Below are positions 8,647 to 17,924 of a stretch of DNA of 64,000 nucleotides, in pieces. Position numbers and translations under genes: made by a program. The DNA lies in assembly GCF_902506555.1 (NCBI RefSeq), contig NZ_LR732707.1, forward strand, positions 1,488,804 through 1,552,803, given 5' to 3'. The notes below the pieces were generated by a model. It had not been told where the DNA came from. It was given only the letters and a program-made list of their open reading frames with translations, and made no database searches. Each line of letters opens with the position of its first letter. Position 1 is the first letter of the stretch. The DNA is from Sphingorhabdus sp. 109. GTDB lineage: Bacteria > Pseudomonadota > Alphaproteobacteria > Sphingomonadales > Sphingomonadaceae.

Positions 8647-10413
8647 TCAGGATTTTAGTCCCGGATTATTTTCGAACCTGAGCTCCGCACCGGCGAGCAT
8701 GTCACCGCCCGACTTCAGTTGCGCTTCCAGCCGGTCGCAGTCGCGCTGACGGAATTCCTCCTCGACCTCTTCGATCAGGCTGCTGTCCAGATCGATTGCG
8801 AACATGGCCTGGCGTGCGAGATGAATCGCCGATTCAAACATCTCCCTCTTCATCCCGACGATGCCAAGCCCCTTAAGCGCGATCAGCTGGCGGCGGTCAT
8901 AGACTCGCACGAACATCTTGGTTTCCGGGAAAGACTGCACAATGGCCCGCGCCTGTTCCGGGCCGAAACTCTGGTCATCCATACAGAAGACGATGGCGTC
9001 CGCATCATCGGCACCGGCCCGTCGCAAGAGGTCAATACGGGTCCCGTCTCCATAAAAGACCTTGGCACCGAACCGTTCGTGAAGATCAATCTGCTCCGGT
9101 TTGATGTCGATCAGCGTCAGCGGAATTTTCGCGGCCATCAACATTTGTGAGACTGTCTGCCCGAACCGTCCCTGTCCGACCACGATCACCGGCGCCCGGT
9201 CGGCATTGGCCGGATCTTCGAGATTGGTGGACGACTTGGTACCGCCATTGCTGAACCGGCGCGCGAGCAGCATCAGGAAGGGTGTCGTTGCCATGGAAAT
9301 CGTGATGATCGCACCGAACAGGCTGCTGGCCTCGGGTTCGATCAGCAGCGCCTTTTCGGCTTCGGAGAACAATACAAAGCCGAATTCACCGCCCTGGCTG
9401 AGCAACATGCCCATAGCCAGCGCCGGATTGGTTTCCATGCCGAACAGCTTGCCCAGCCCGAATATGATCGCGATCTTGACGGCGACCAGTACAATCGCCG
9501 CGCCAAGCACGAAGCCGGGGTTTTCGAGTACGACATTGACGTCCAGCATCATGCCGACAGCGAGGAAGAAGAAGCCGAGCAACAAAGACCGGAACGGATC
9601 GATATCGGCTTCCAGCTCATGCCGATAAGGCGAATTGGCGAGCATCACCCCGGCGATAAACGCGCCGAGGGCCGGCGAAAGACCGATGAATTCCATCAGC
9701 GTTGCGCCACCGAGGACGGCCACCAGACCGGCGACGATGAACAGTTCCCGTTCGGCAATGCGGCCAATCACCTTGAGCAGCGGCTGCAACAGATATTTGC
9801 CGGCCAGAATCAGTCCGCCGATAGCCAGTATCGCGTAGAATGCGGTCATCCATCCGGACGGGCCGCCTTCGTCCTGAGGCGCGCGCGAGAGTGCCGCGAT
9901 GATGGTCAGAAGCGGAATGATCGAGAGATCCTGAAACAGCAGGATCGAGAAGGCTTTTTCCCCGGTCGGCGTGTTCAGCCTGCCCGAAGACTGCAGCATC
10001 GGCAGCACCTGCGCGGTGGAGGAGAGCGCCAGCGGCAGACCGATGGCAATCGATGCCGCCAGCGTGAAATTGGTCGTCGCCATGATCAGCAGGAACAGCG
10101 CGATACCGCATAATACCACCTGGCTCATGCCCAGGCCAAAGATTGCCTGCCGCAGGCGCATGAGCCGCGCCGGTGCCAGTTCCAGTCCGACAATGAAGAG
10201 CAGGAGTATGATGCCGATTTCGGAAAATTCCAGGATCGTGCGAGCGTTGCTGATCAGCTGGAATCCATGCGGGCCAATCAGGACCCCTGCAATCAGATAG
10301 CCAAGAACCGCACCAATTCCGAACCGCCGGAAGATTAGCACCATCACGAGGGCCGCGCCGAGCATGACGAAGCCGCCCAGCAACAAATCGGCCATATGGG
10401 CTTCGGATTCCAT
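8647..10413 (-). CDS. CPA2-type monovalent cation:proton antiporter with TrkA-N domain (KefB/YbaL-like)
   Basis: The N-terminal ~390 residues form about 12 hydrophobic helices of the Na+/H+ exchanger fold (IAGVLIGPHGFQL, LLFQDLSIIPLL, LSPALGAFIAGVMLA). A cytoplasmic Rossmann TrkA-N domain follows, starting at the nucleotide-binding motif VVGQGRFGQTV. Such proteins exchange K+ or Na+ for protons and can be gated by nucleotides or glutathione adducts. Start ATG 10413 is preceded by a GAGGTGG-like site; ATG 10395 is an alternative. The gene is last in the radA-cvpA-NifU-like run, 3 bp after the preceding gene. The exact ion specificity cannot be read from sequence. Confidence 0.88.
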   Translation of the reverse strand: MESEAHMADLLLGGFVMLGAALVMVLIFRRFGIGAVLGYLIAGVLIGPHGFQLISNARTILEFSEIGIILLLFIVGLELAPARLMRLRQAIFGLGMSQVVLCGIALFLLIMATTNFTLAASIAIGLPLALSSTAQVLPMLQSSGRLNTPTGEKAFSILLFQDLSIIPLLTIIAALSRAPQDEGGPSGWMTAFYAILAIGGLILAGKYLLQPLLKVIGRIAERELFIVAGLVAVLGGATLMEFIGLSPALGAFIAGVMLANSPYRHELEADIDPFRSLLLGFFFLAVGMMLDVNVVLENPGFVLGAAIVLVAVKIAIIFGLGKLFGMETNPALAMGMLLSQGGEFGFVLFSEAEKALLIEPEASSLFGAIITISMATTPFLMLLARRFSNGGTKSSTNLEDPANADRAPVIVVGQGRFGQTVSQMLMAAKIPLTLIDIKPEQIDLHERFGAKVFYGDGTRIDLLRRAGADDADAIVFCMDDQSFGPEQARAIVQSFPETKMFVRVYDRRQLIALKGLGIVGMKREMFESAIHLARQAMFAIDLDSSLIEEVEEEFRQRDCDRLEAQLKSGGDMLAGAELRFENNPGLKS

Positions 10414-10416
10414 TGG

Positions 10417-10857
10417 TCAGACCACCTCTTGCTTGGCGACCGCATCCGCCAATGCTGCGATCATCGCATCATAGGGAAGCAAAATCGCGGAATGACGGCC
10501 TTTGTGCTCCCTAGCTGCCGCCAATTTGTCCATATCCGGCCACGGTCCGGGTGTGTCGGCCGATCCCGTGAGGAAAGCTGCCAGCCCGTCGCGCACAGCG
10601 CTGATGTCCGCGGCCGTCCTGCCGATGGCTTGCGCCCCCAATATGGCGGCAGAGGCCTGACCCACCGCGCAGGCGCTTATTTCGAGACCGATATCCTGCA
10701 GCTCGCCGTCATCGCCGAGCATCACGTCCGCCGTGACTTTGCTGCCGCAGGTCCGCGATCGAAGTTCGGCCGTGCCATCGGGTTTATCCAGTCTTTGCTG
10801 ATTCGGAATCGACACGGCCAGACGCAGAATCTCGCGGGTGTAAAGCACGCCGCTCAT
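10417..10857 (-). CDS. NifU/IscU-like Fe-S cluster scaffold family protein lacking the third Cys
   Basis: ATG 10857 lies in an ATGA overlap with the cvpA stop, giving 146 residues. The sequence has two of the scaffold cysteines in family context: Cys37 in SRTCGSK and Cys63 in ISACAVGQASAAIL. Where IscU-type scaffolds carry a third Cys before the LP motif, this protein has RHSAILLPYDA (Ser123). It is therefore probably one of the divergent alphaproteobacterial relatives rather than the main scaffold. No iscS, sufS or other Fe-S genes lie nearby; it sits between cvpA and the cation antiporter. Confidence 0.78.
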   Translation of the reverse strand: MSGVLYTREILRLAVSIPNQQRLDKPDGTAELRSRTCGSKVTADVMLGDDGELQDIGLEISACAVGQASAAILGAQAIGRTAADISAVRDGLAAFLTGSADTPGPWPDMDKLAAAREHKGRHSAILLPYDAMIAALADAVAKQEVV

Positions 10858-11378
10858 TGATCCGTTACCGCTTGCTCGTCGTCCGCTTTCCGCTGTTCCT
10901 CGACAAAGTCTATCATCGCCTTTCCGCTCGCATGGAGCAATGGGTAGGTGCGGGATGCCTCGAGCCATTCGGGTCGAGGCTCATCCGCACTATAGATTGT
11001 GTGATAAACAAGTATCACCAACAGATAGATCAGCGTGGCGCCTATCAGGCCCTTGATCATGCCGAAACCGAAACCGAGCACGCGATCGATGGGACCTAGT
11101 ACGGATTTCCGAGAGCGCGCGCCAATCGAGCGGGCCAGCCAGCGGCCCAGCGCATAGATGACAATCACGATCGAGGCGAACGCCAGCACCGAGGCACCGC
11201 TCTCGCTGCCCACCGGGCTGATCAGCCGCTCGTAGATCGGCATATGCAGCATCCGCACTCCGATCACGACCAATAACCAGACGATCAGCGAAAGCGCCTC
11301 CTGCACGAATCCTCTGAGGAATCCGAGAACCGCGGCACCGCCCATCAGAACCAGTACAAATATATCAAGACCCGTCAT
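10854..11378 (-). CDS. CvpA family inner-membrane protein
   Basis: The 174-residue protein has four predicted hydrophobic helices in the first ~130 residues, beginning GLDIFVLVLMGGAAVLGFLRGFVQEAL. This is the conserved opening of CvpA (colicin V production) proteins. The tail is charged and cytoplasmic. In other bacteria the family is linked to colicin V production and envelope stress tolerance, but its molecular role is unsettled. It starts 9 bp after the radA stop and overlaps the next gene by 4 bp, so it belongs to one operon. Confidence 0.9.
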   Translation of the reverse strand: MTGLDIFVLVLMGGAAVLGFLRGFVQEALSLIVWLLVVIGVRMLHMPIYERLISPVGSESGASVLAFASIVIVIYALGRWLARSIGARSRKSVLGPIDRVLGFGFGMIKGLIGATLIYLLVILVYHTIYSADEPRPEWLEASRTYPLLHASGKAMIDFVEEQRKADDEQAVTDQ

Positions 11379-11387
11379 GGGCTCTAG

Positions 11388-12752
11388 CTAGTCACGGTCG
11401 AGCATATGGTCAACGAGATTGGCGAGTTTGGCGAATTGCAGCTTCTTCATGCTGTCGCTGCTTTTTTCGCCGGATGCCGGGATCAGGGCGCGGTCGAAAC
11501 CGAGCTTGGATGCTTCCTTCAACCGCAACGGCGTGCGCGAGACCGGGCGTATCTCGCCGGACAGCGCGATTTCTCCGAAGATCACGGCATCGCTGGGCAT
11601 CGGACGCTCGGCATGGGCCGAGATCAGCGCCGCCGCCACCGCCAGATCGGCAGCGGGATCGGTGAGCCGATAGCCCCCCGCAACATTGAGATAGACTTCC
11701 GCGCCGGAGAAGCTCAGCCCGCAGCGCGCTTCCAGCACCGCCAGGATCATCGCCAGCCGCGAACTGTCCCACCCGACCACCGAGCGCCGCGGGGTTGCGC
11801 CACTCGCCAGCCGGACCGTCAGCGCCTGTATTTCCACCAGCACCGGCCTTGTGCCTTCCATTGCCGGGAACACGGTAGCGCCGGTCACTTCCTCGCTGCG
11901 GTCGGTGAGGAACAGGGCGGAGGGATTGGCCACTTCGGTGAGGCCTTTTTCTTCCATCGCGAACACACCGATTTCATCGGTGCCGCCGAAGCGGTTCTTG
12001 ATCGAGCGAAGGATACGATATTGGTGACTGCGCTCGCCCTCAAAGCTCATCACCGTATCGACCATATGTTCGAGCACACGCGGACCGGCGATATTGCCGT
12101 CCTTGGTGACATGGCCGACGAGCATCACCATCGTGCCATGTTCCTTGGCGAACTTGATAATTTCCTGTGCCGACGCGCGTACCTGGCTGACAGTCCCCGG
12201 CGCGCCTTCGATCAGATCGCTGTGCATGGTCTGGATCGAATCGATTACGACGAAATCCGGCGCATCGCGGCCCAGGGTCGTCAATATGTCACGGACAGAC
12301 GTCGCCGAGGCAAGCTTCACCGGTGCCTTGCCCAGCCCCAGACGTCGCGCCCGCAACCGCACCTGATCCGCCGCTTCCTCGCCCGAAATATAGGCCACCG
12401 AAAGTCCCGCATCGGCCAACCGCGCCGAAACCTGCAGCAGGAGAGTCGATTTGCCGATCCCCGGATCCCCCCCCATCAGTGTGGCAGAGCCCGCCACCAG
12501 ACCGCCACCAACGGCGCGATCAAATTCGGCGATACCGGTCTTTTTCCGATCCGGCAGCGCGATTTCGCTGTCGAGCCCGACCAGCCGCACCTCGCGCCCG
12601 CCACTCTGCAGATTATGCTTCGAGGCAAAGACAGTTTCACCCGCTTCCTCGACCAGCGTATTCCACTCGCCGCAATCGCCGCACTGCCCTTCCCAGCGAT
12701 GCGCGATCGAACCGCAATTCTGACAGACATATTTTTTCTTCGGTTTGGCCAT
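11388..12752 (-). CDS. radA: DNA repair protein RadA
   Basis: RadA (454 residues, the usual length) promotes branch migration during recombination. It starts with a four-cysteine zinc finger (Cys10, Cys13, Cys24, Cys27 in CQNCG...CGDCGEW). The RecA-like ATPase core follows, with Walker A GGDPGIGKST and the RadA-specific KNRFGGTDEIGVF motif. The C-terminus is the Lon-protease-like domain (SGAEVYLNVAGGYR, FGEIALSGEIRPV). It is the first gene of the leftward operon with cvpA, the NifU-like gene and the antiporter. Confidence 0.97.
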   Translation of the reverse strand: MAKPKKKYVCQNCGSIAHRWEGQCGDCGEWNTLVEEAGETVFASKHNLQSGGREVRLVGLDSEIALPDRKKTGIAEFDRAVGGGLVAGSATLMGGDPGIGKSTLLLQVSARLADAGLSVAYISGEEAADQVRLRARRLGLGKAPVKLASATSVRDILTTLGRDAPDFVVIDSIQTMHSDLIEGAPGTVSQVRASAQEIIKFAKEHGTMVMLVGHVTKDGNIAGPRVLEHMVDTVMSFEGERSHQYRILRSIKNRFGGTDEIGVFAMEEKGLTEVANPSALFLTDRSEEVTGATVFPAMEGTRPVLVEIQALTVRLASGATPRRSVVGWDSSRLAMILAVLEARCGLSFSGAEVYLNVAGGYRLTDPAADLAVAAALISAHAERPMPSDAVIFGEIALSGEIRPVSRTPLRLKEASKLGFDRALIPASGEKSSDSMKKLQFAKLANLVDHMLDRD

Positions 12753-13071
12753 GGGATTTATCTAGCAGAACAAATAAGGAACGCCAGTGCTTTTGCCTCA
12801 AAAATTAAAACAGGGTCACACGGGTCACACCCCCTAAGCGGGAAATTGATTTCAGCTTGTGGAGACGTGCGAAACGCCACGGGCCAGATTGCTCTCGCCC
12901 GCCTGACTATCCGGTTTCCGGTTCATGGTTCGACCATAGCAAAGAGGTTGGGCTGTAGGAAAGCCCTCCCTGTCTGGTGGAAGCGGGGTCCACCCCCGAC
13001 GGCGTCTTGCCACGGAGGCGATGCGGTGCATTACGGGTTGCGCCCGCACCGCCATTCTGTAGGTAAAGGCC
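12753..13071. other. Intergenic region between divergent radA and the patatin gene
   Basis: About 320 bp separate the two divergent starts. Short open frames occur on both strands, but none has a plausible start site or recognisable product. The interval presumably holds both promoters. No convincing operator or repeat was seen apart from a short tandem 'gggtcacacgggtcacac' near 12814. Confidence 0.5.
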
Positions 13072-15423
13072 ATGCGGCAGAAAGAACTCAGACTGGCCTT
13101 GATCTGCTATGGCGGCGTGAGCCTCGCCATTTATATGCACGGCATCACCAAGGAAATCTGGAAGCTGGCGCAGGCCAGCCGGGATTTCCATGACGGCGCG
13201 CGGATCGACCAGTGCAGCCGCGGAATCTATTATGACATCCTCGAATGGCTGGAGCAGGAGACGGGCACGCGGCTGCGCATTCTGCCGGATATAATTTCCG
13301 GTGCCAGCGCCGGCGGGATCAACGGGATATTCCTGTCTCAGGCTATCCTGTCTGGCCAGTCGCTCGATCCCTTGACCGACTTGTGGCTCGACACCGCCGA
13401 TGTCGACAAGCTGCTCGACCCAGATGCCCGCCCGCTCTCTCGCTTCTCCAAATTCTGGGCCGAACCGATCGCCTGGATGGCGCTGGGCCGCAAGGGCGGT
13501 GCGGTCGAACAGACCGTCTCGAAAGAGGCGCAGGAAGAGGTGAAGATGAAGCTGTCACGCTTTGTCCGCGCGCGCTGGTTCGCTCCGCCCTTTGGCGGCA
13601 AGGTGTTCAGCGGTCTGATCTGGGACGCGCTGGCCGCCGTGCGGGCGACCGAGCGCGGGCCGCGCCTGCTGCCGCCGGGCCAGCCGCTCGACCTGTTCGT
13701 CACGGTCACCGATTTTGTCGGCCATCCGGAAAAGCTGCAGCTGCACAGCCCGCCCGAAGCGCTCGAGATGGAACATCGCATCACCATCGGCTTTTCGACC
13801 CGGGGCAAAAGAGATGATGCGATTGCCGATCCGGCGGCCCTGACCTTTGCCGGCCGCGCCACCGCCAGCTTCCCCGGCGCATTTCCGCCGTTCACGGTGC
13901 GGGAGCTGGACGGGCTGCTCGAAGAGCATGATTATGTCTGGGAGGGACGTTCCGCCTTTCTCAAGCGGATTTTGCCCAACCAGTTTCGCGCCGGCACGGC
14001 GGAGGATACGGTGCTGATCGACGGTTCGGTCCTCGCCAACGCGCCCTTTGCCCAGGCGATAGAGGCGCTGAAAAATCGTCCGGCGAAACGCGAGGTCGAC
14101 CGGCGTTTCGTCTATATCGACCCCCGCCCCGATCTTGATGTGGCGAAGAGCGACAGGGCGACACAGCGCCTGCAGGCGGCGCAGGAGGCGGAGGACGAAG
14201 CGCTTCCCGGCTTCTTCTCGACGATCTTCGGAGCGATTTCCAACATCCCCCGCGAACAGCCGATCCGCGACAATCTCAATGCCATTGCCGGACGGTCGAA
14301 CCGGATCATCCAGATGCGGCTGATCACCGAGAATCTGCGCGGCGAGGTCGAGCAGCATGTCGAGAGCCTGTTCGGACGCACTTTCTTCCTCGACCGGCCG
14401 ACGCCGGCACGAGTCGCTGCTTGGCGGCGCAAGTCGCGGGACAAGGCAGCCAAGCTTTCCGGCTTTTCCTACAGCGCCTATGGGCATTTGAAGCTTGCCA
14501 CCGTAATCGAGGATATCGCCCATACCATCCGGCGCGCGAAACCCGATCCCAACGGGCACAACCACCCCGGCCTTCGCAGTGCTTTATGGTCCGAGATACG
14601 CCGCCTCGGCCTCGACAATGTCGGCCAGAAGAGCGGCGGCCCGACCAAGCCGGCGGCCGAGTTTTTCCGGCAGCATGACCTCGGTTTCCGGGTGCGGCGG
14701 CTGCGCTTCATGGCGCGGCAGCTCGCCGAGGATCTCGATCGCGCCGATCCCGCCACTGCGGAGGTGATGGAGGGGATGCACGATGTCATCTATGACTGCC
14801 TTTCACTCTATATCGAACGCGAGACGATCGACTTTCTTGGCGACGATTTCGTCAGTCTCGCCGAGGAAGCGGAGGAGCATCCCGGAACCATGCTCGACGC
14901 GCTGGCCAAGGCCCGCGACCTGACCTCGGCCGATGCGATTGTCGACGCGAGGCTGGCCGAAGCGCTGGCGGTGGTCCCGAAGGCGGAGAAGCGCTCCATG
15001 CTGCTCGCCTTCCTCGGCTTCCCCTTCTACGACATCGCCACCCTGCCGCTGCTGCAAGGCGAAGGGCTGGACGAATTCGATCCCATCAAGGTCGACCGCA
15101 TCTCGCCGGAAGACGCCAAGACGATCCGCAAAGGTGGCGTGGCGGCGACGCTGAAGGGCATAGAATTCAACAATTTCGGTGCCTTTTTCAGCCGCAGCTA
15201 CCGCGAGAATGACTATCTCTGGGGCCGCCTGCACGGGGCCGAGCGGATGATCGACATCATTTTCTCCACCCTGCCCGCTTCCAAGCGCCCTGCGGGCGAC
15301 ACGATCCTGGGCTTCAAGAAGACCATCTTCCGCAAGATCGTCGACGAGGAAGAGCCGCGGCTGACCAGGGTCAAGCCGCTGATCGCGGCGCTGCGCGAAG
15401 AAATCGAGGCCGCGACTCTCTGA
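13072..15423 (+). CDS. Patatin-like phospholipase, long form (783 aa)
   Basis: The N-terminal ~330 residues form a patatin lipase domain. The oxyanion-type start is LALICYGGVSLAIYMHG, the nucleophile motif is GASAGG (Ser79), and the catalytic Asp lies in LIDGSVLANAP. Patatins use a Ser-Asp dyad to cleave acyl groups from lipids. The ~450-residue C-terminal extension is typical of the long alphaproteobacterial patatin-like subgroup (TIGR03607 type), which has no assigned role. The start is ATG 13072, with an AGGT-type site upstream. The stop is immediately followed by the stop of the convergent MBL gene. Confidence 0.88.
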   Translation: MRQKELRLALICYGGVSLAIYMHGITKEIWKLAQASRDFHDGARIDQCSRGIYYDILEWLEQETGTRLRILPDIISGASAGGINGIFLSQAILSGQSLDPLTDLWLDTADVDKLLDPDARPLSRFSKFWAEPIAWMALGRKGGAVEQTVSKEAQEEVKMKLSRFVRARWFAPPFGGKVFSGLIWDALAAVRATERGPRLLPPGQPLDLFVTVTDFVGHPEKLQLHSPPEALEMEHRITIGFSTRGKRDDAIADPAALTFAGRATASFPGAFPPFTVRELDGLLEEHDYVWEGRSAFLKRILPNQFRAGTAEDTVLIDGSVLANAPFAQAIEALKNRPAKREVDRRFVYIDPRPDLDVAKSDRATQRLQAAQEAEDEALPGFFSTIFGAISNIPREQPIRDNLNAIAGRSNRIIQMRLITENLRGEVEQHVESLFGRTFFLDRPTPARVAAWRRKSRDKAAKLSGFSYSAYGHLKLATVIEDIAHTIRRAKPDPNGHNHPGLRSALWSEIRRLGLDNVGQKSGGPTKPAAEFFRQHDLGFRVRRLRFMARQLAEDLDRADPATAEVMEGMHDVIYDCLSLYIERETIDFLGDDFVSLAEEAEEHPGTMLDALAKARDLTSADAIVDARLAEALAVVPKAEKRSMLLAFLGFPFYDIATLPLLQGEGLDEFDPIKVDRISPEDAKTIRKGGVAATLKGIEFNNFGAFFSRSYRENDYLWGRLHGAERMIDIIFSTLPASKRPAGDTILGFKKTIFRKIVDEEEPRLTRVKPLIAALREEIEAATL

Positions 15424-16371
15424 CTAGTGCGGATGGTCCTCCTGGTGAGGCGGCTGTTCCAGACTTTTGTAGACCGCTTCGACAAAGGCATCGCCCTTGA
15501 TGAAGGCATCAGGGTTGATATCCCACCGCGCCGCCGGCTTCATCGCCTGCACCGCATTCAGTGATTTGCCCTCGGCCTGCGCCTTTTCCACCGCGCCGAT
15601 CACCGTTTTGAGCATGTCGCGATATTCGACCAGATCCGCCTTGGTCGCCATCGGTCCGTGGCCCGGAATGATCTTGCTATCGTCATCCACCATGCCCAGC
15701 ACCTTCTCTGCCGCCGCCAGCACGCCGCGCACATTGCCGCCGCTGTTGAGGTCGATGAAAGGCAGACTCATCTTGTTGAAGAACAGATCACCCATGTGCA
15801 GCACATTGGCCTTCTTCCAGAAGATGACACTGTCGCCGTCGGTATGGCCGTGTTTCATATGCATGACCCGCACCTCGTCGCCGTTAAGATGCAGCTTCAG
15901 ACCGTCGTGATAGGTGACCGTGGGCAAGGCCTCGACCGGGGACGCCGGATCATTGCCGCGTCCCGACTTCTGGATACCCAGCATCCGCTCGCGAACATGG
16001 TCGTGCGCCATGATCAGCGCGCCGGCCTTGCCGAAATTCTCGTTCCCTCCGCTATGGTCGCCATGCCAGTGGGTGTTGATCAGATAGGTCACCGGCTCCG
16101 CGCCCAGTTCGGCAATGGCGGCCTGGATCTTCGGCGTCAGCGGCGCAAATTGGTCATCGATCAAGACGGTTCCGTCCGGGCCGTAAGAGATACCGATATT
16201 GCCACCCGCCCCGTACAGCACCGCAACGCCCTCGGCCAAAGGTTCCGCCTTGATCTCGACAGTAGCGAAACGATCCGTTTCCTGTGCGTTGCTCTGGTTG
16301 CAGGCGGACAGCGTCAGGGAAGATGTGGCGAGCAACAAGGCTGCCAAGCTTCCGGATTTCGTCCTGGGCAT
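15424..16371 (-). CDS. MBL-fold metallo-hydrolase lipoprotein
   Basis: ATG 16371 has a good AAGGAG site upstream and gives a 315-residue protein with a lipoprotein signal (lipobox LSAC, Cys24). The metal site HxHxDH is at residues 101-106 (THWHGDH), and further His ligands are likely in MKHGHTDGDS and IPGHGP. It belongs to the B3/quinoprotein-relay-like group of periplasmic MBL hydrolases. These include both enzymes of unknown substrate and some beta-lactamases, so function is open. It is convergent with the patatin gene, their stop codons directly abutting. Confidence 0.87.
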   Translation of the reverse strand: MPRTKSGSLAALLLATSSLTLSACNQSNAQETDRFATVEIKAEPLAEGVAVLYGAGGNIGISYGPDGTVLIDDQFAPLTPKIQAAIAELGAEPVTYLINTHWHGDHSGGNENFGKAGALIMAHDHVRERMLGIQKSGRGNDPASPVEALPTVTYHDGLKLHLNGDEVRVMHMKHGHTDGDSVIFWKKANVLHMGDLFFNKMSLPFIDLNSGGNVRGVLAAAEKVLGMVDDDSKIIPGHGPMATKADLVEYRDMLKTVIGAVEKAQAEGKSLNAVQAMKPAARWDINPDAFIKGDAFVEAVYKSLEQPPHQEDHPH

Positions 16372-16505
16372 GTGAATTTTCTCCTTAAGCTGCGCAGACC
16401 GGTATTTTCCGACGGCAGCCACATAATGGCTCCGTCCGCTGAATCCCGGCCTTTGTCAGGGGTGAACGTCATTCCTGTCGTTCTAACATCGATTGGCAGC
16501 CAGCA

Positions 16506-17111
16506 CTATCCCTTGGCAAAGAACATCAGATTGACCAGCCGACCATCTTCCGGTGTCTTGCCAAAGGCCATGCCGCTATTGTGAAACATCCACGGGCTGA
16601 AGAGGATCAGCCGGTTGAAGCGCATCGGAACGGTCATCACTTTCGTCCATTTGGCCGGATGGTTGGTGTCCTTATTCACCACATCCTCAATCAGCGCATT
16701 GATGTCGGAATAGCCCGCTTTGGCAATGCCCGGCATATCCGTCGGCACCCGTTCGAGGCCGGTTCGCTTGTGGCGGAAAAACTCGGTGCCGCCCTTGCAA
16801 TGTTCGGGCAGCGACAAATAGAGAATGCCGGAGTAGAAAGCCGGGTCGATATGCACACCGCTGCGGCCCTTGTCGCCCTTCAGCGTCACCCGGCAGTGCA
16901 GATGGCTGGTATCGGGAGCGGCCTTGACCGGCGCGTTGATGATCCCGGATATCCGTTCGTCCAGTCCCTGAATGTCGAGTGGTCTGGTCGAAATATGCCC
17001 CGGATAATTGCCGTGCTTGTTCTGTGGGTCATAATTCAATCCCAGCGCCGCTTTACGCGCCGCCAGAGGATCCGCGATAAAATCGTCGATTATGAGCAGC
17101 GATGGCAACAT
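16506..17111 (-). CDS. DUF6445 family protein, putative 2OG-Fe(II)-oxygenase-like fold
   Basis: The preferred start is ATG 17111 (201 aa), with a GGAG in the leader; a TTG at 17138 would add nine residues. The protein has a likely iron-site pair: HxD in GVHIDPAFYSG and a distal His in MFHNSG. These are spaced as in dioxygenases with a double-stranded beta-helix. Such proteins are common in sphingomonads and caulobacters, often near TonB receptors and tryptophan halogenases. A decayed TonB-receptor remnant lies about 280 bp away. The substrate is unknown. Confidence 0.75.
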   Translation of the reverse strand: MLPSLLIIDDFIADPLAARKAALGLNYDPQNKHGNYPGHISTRPLDIQGLDERISGIINAPVKAAPDTSHLHCRVTLKGDKGRSGVHIDPAFYSGILYLSLPEHCKGGTEFFRHKRTGLERVPTDMPGIAKAGYSDINALIEDVVNKDTNHPAKWTKVMTVPMRFNRLILFSPWMFHNSGMAFGKTPEDGRLVNLMFFAKG

Positions 17112-17388
17112 CAATAGAGGCTCCGGCGGCGCGACCAAATAATCATTGCGGAAGTCTCACCGGAAAATATCCGCGGGCACCAATCATATTATGATTCGGC
17201 CGCCCGGTGAACTTTACGAACTTTACAGTGTTAAAGAAAAGAAACCCGATTTCGTCATAACAATCAAATATGCCCGCCAAGCGACTGGCAAGGCGCGACA
17301 AAAACAGCACAGATACTATATCGAACATGGTAGGACCCTATCATGAATGGCGAGCTGTAGGACATCAAAATATGGCTCAACGCGATAG
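17112..17388. other. Intergenic region upstream of the DUF6445 gene
   Basis: No gene is supported here. The interval is AT-richer than its surroundings. It contains a perfect palindrome, AATCATA-T-TATGATT at 17182-17196, about 70 bp upstream of the DUF6445 start and possibly an operator. It also holds a tandem 9-bp repeat (GAACTTTAC twice) at 17209-17226. Promoter activity is inferred only. Confidence 0.45.
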
Positions 17389-17628
17389 TCATTTTCCTGG
17401 GCCTGCGGGCCGAACGCTCTGCTATCAGGGTTTGGGGCCGAATATCACTGGCAGAGCACGATCTACTTCACCGTCTTCAATATCGATTCGGCATGGCAGG
17501 ACAGCTATGGCCTGCTCCGCGCCAGCCTCGGTTTCACCAGCGCGAACGACAAATGGCTGATGTTCCGCGATTTCCTGAACAGGGTCGAAGCGGCCAAGGC
17601 TTTTGCTGGACGGGAAAGGTCCGCCTGA
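17389..17628 (+). pseudogene. Remnant of a TonB-dependent receptor C-terminal beta-barrel
   Basis: A frame between the stop at 17386-17388 and TGA 17626-17628 has no suitable start. It contains a stretch (17437-17560) that reads like the penultimate barrel strands of a sphingomonad TonB-dependent receptor: EYHWQSTIYFTVFNID, then DSYGLLRASLGFTSANDKW. The expected next motif (xxKNLTDxxY) is replaced by an unrelated-looking tail (RDFLNRVEAAKAF), and everything upstream is missing. This looks like the decayed end of a deleted receptor gene. The assignment rests on motif memory. Confidence 0.5.
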
Positions 17629-17814
17629 ATCCTGCTCCCCGGCCCCGGCCGGCCGTTCCGGCCAATTAATTTGGCATGACGGGTTAATCGTCCGCGGCTC
17701 CTGCCGTTTCTAGTCCAGATTGATGATTGAGCAGACTGTCTCCCGATCGATTGGCCCATTTCCCACCCAGGTCAATCCCGAGCGGTAAAGATGCCGGCTC
17801 GTGCACGTCAATTC

Positions 17815-17850
17815 AGCGGGTCAGGATGGCTGGTCCCTTCCTGACCCGCT
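17815..17850. repeat. 12-bp perfect inverted repeat (stem-loop)
   Basis: AGCGGGTCAGGA at 17815-17826 is the exact reverse complement of 17839-17850, with a 12-nt loop. No T-run follows on either strand, so it may be a transcript-stabilising hairpin or a weak bidirectional terminator between the receptor remnant and luxR. Confidence 0.6.
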
Positions 17851-17885
17851 TATTACCCCCGCGAAATCCGGACTTTACCACAGGC

Positions 17886-17906
17886 AAAAAGACCGCCTGC
17901 GGCGGT
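17886..17906 (-). terminator. Probable Rho-independent terminator of the luxR gene
   Basis: Read on the minus strand, ACCGCC-GCA-GGCGGT (17906-17892) is followed by C and TTTTT (17890-17886). It lies 19 bp beyond the luxR stop. Confidence 0.75.
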
Positions 17907-17924
17907 GTCGGTCGCAACCGGCCG

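Noticed and set aside
11406-13193. A 595-codon plus-strand frame over radA
   Set aside because: It is antisense to radA and crosses the intergenic region without a plausible start or domain.
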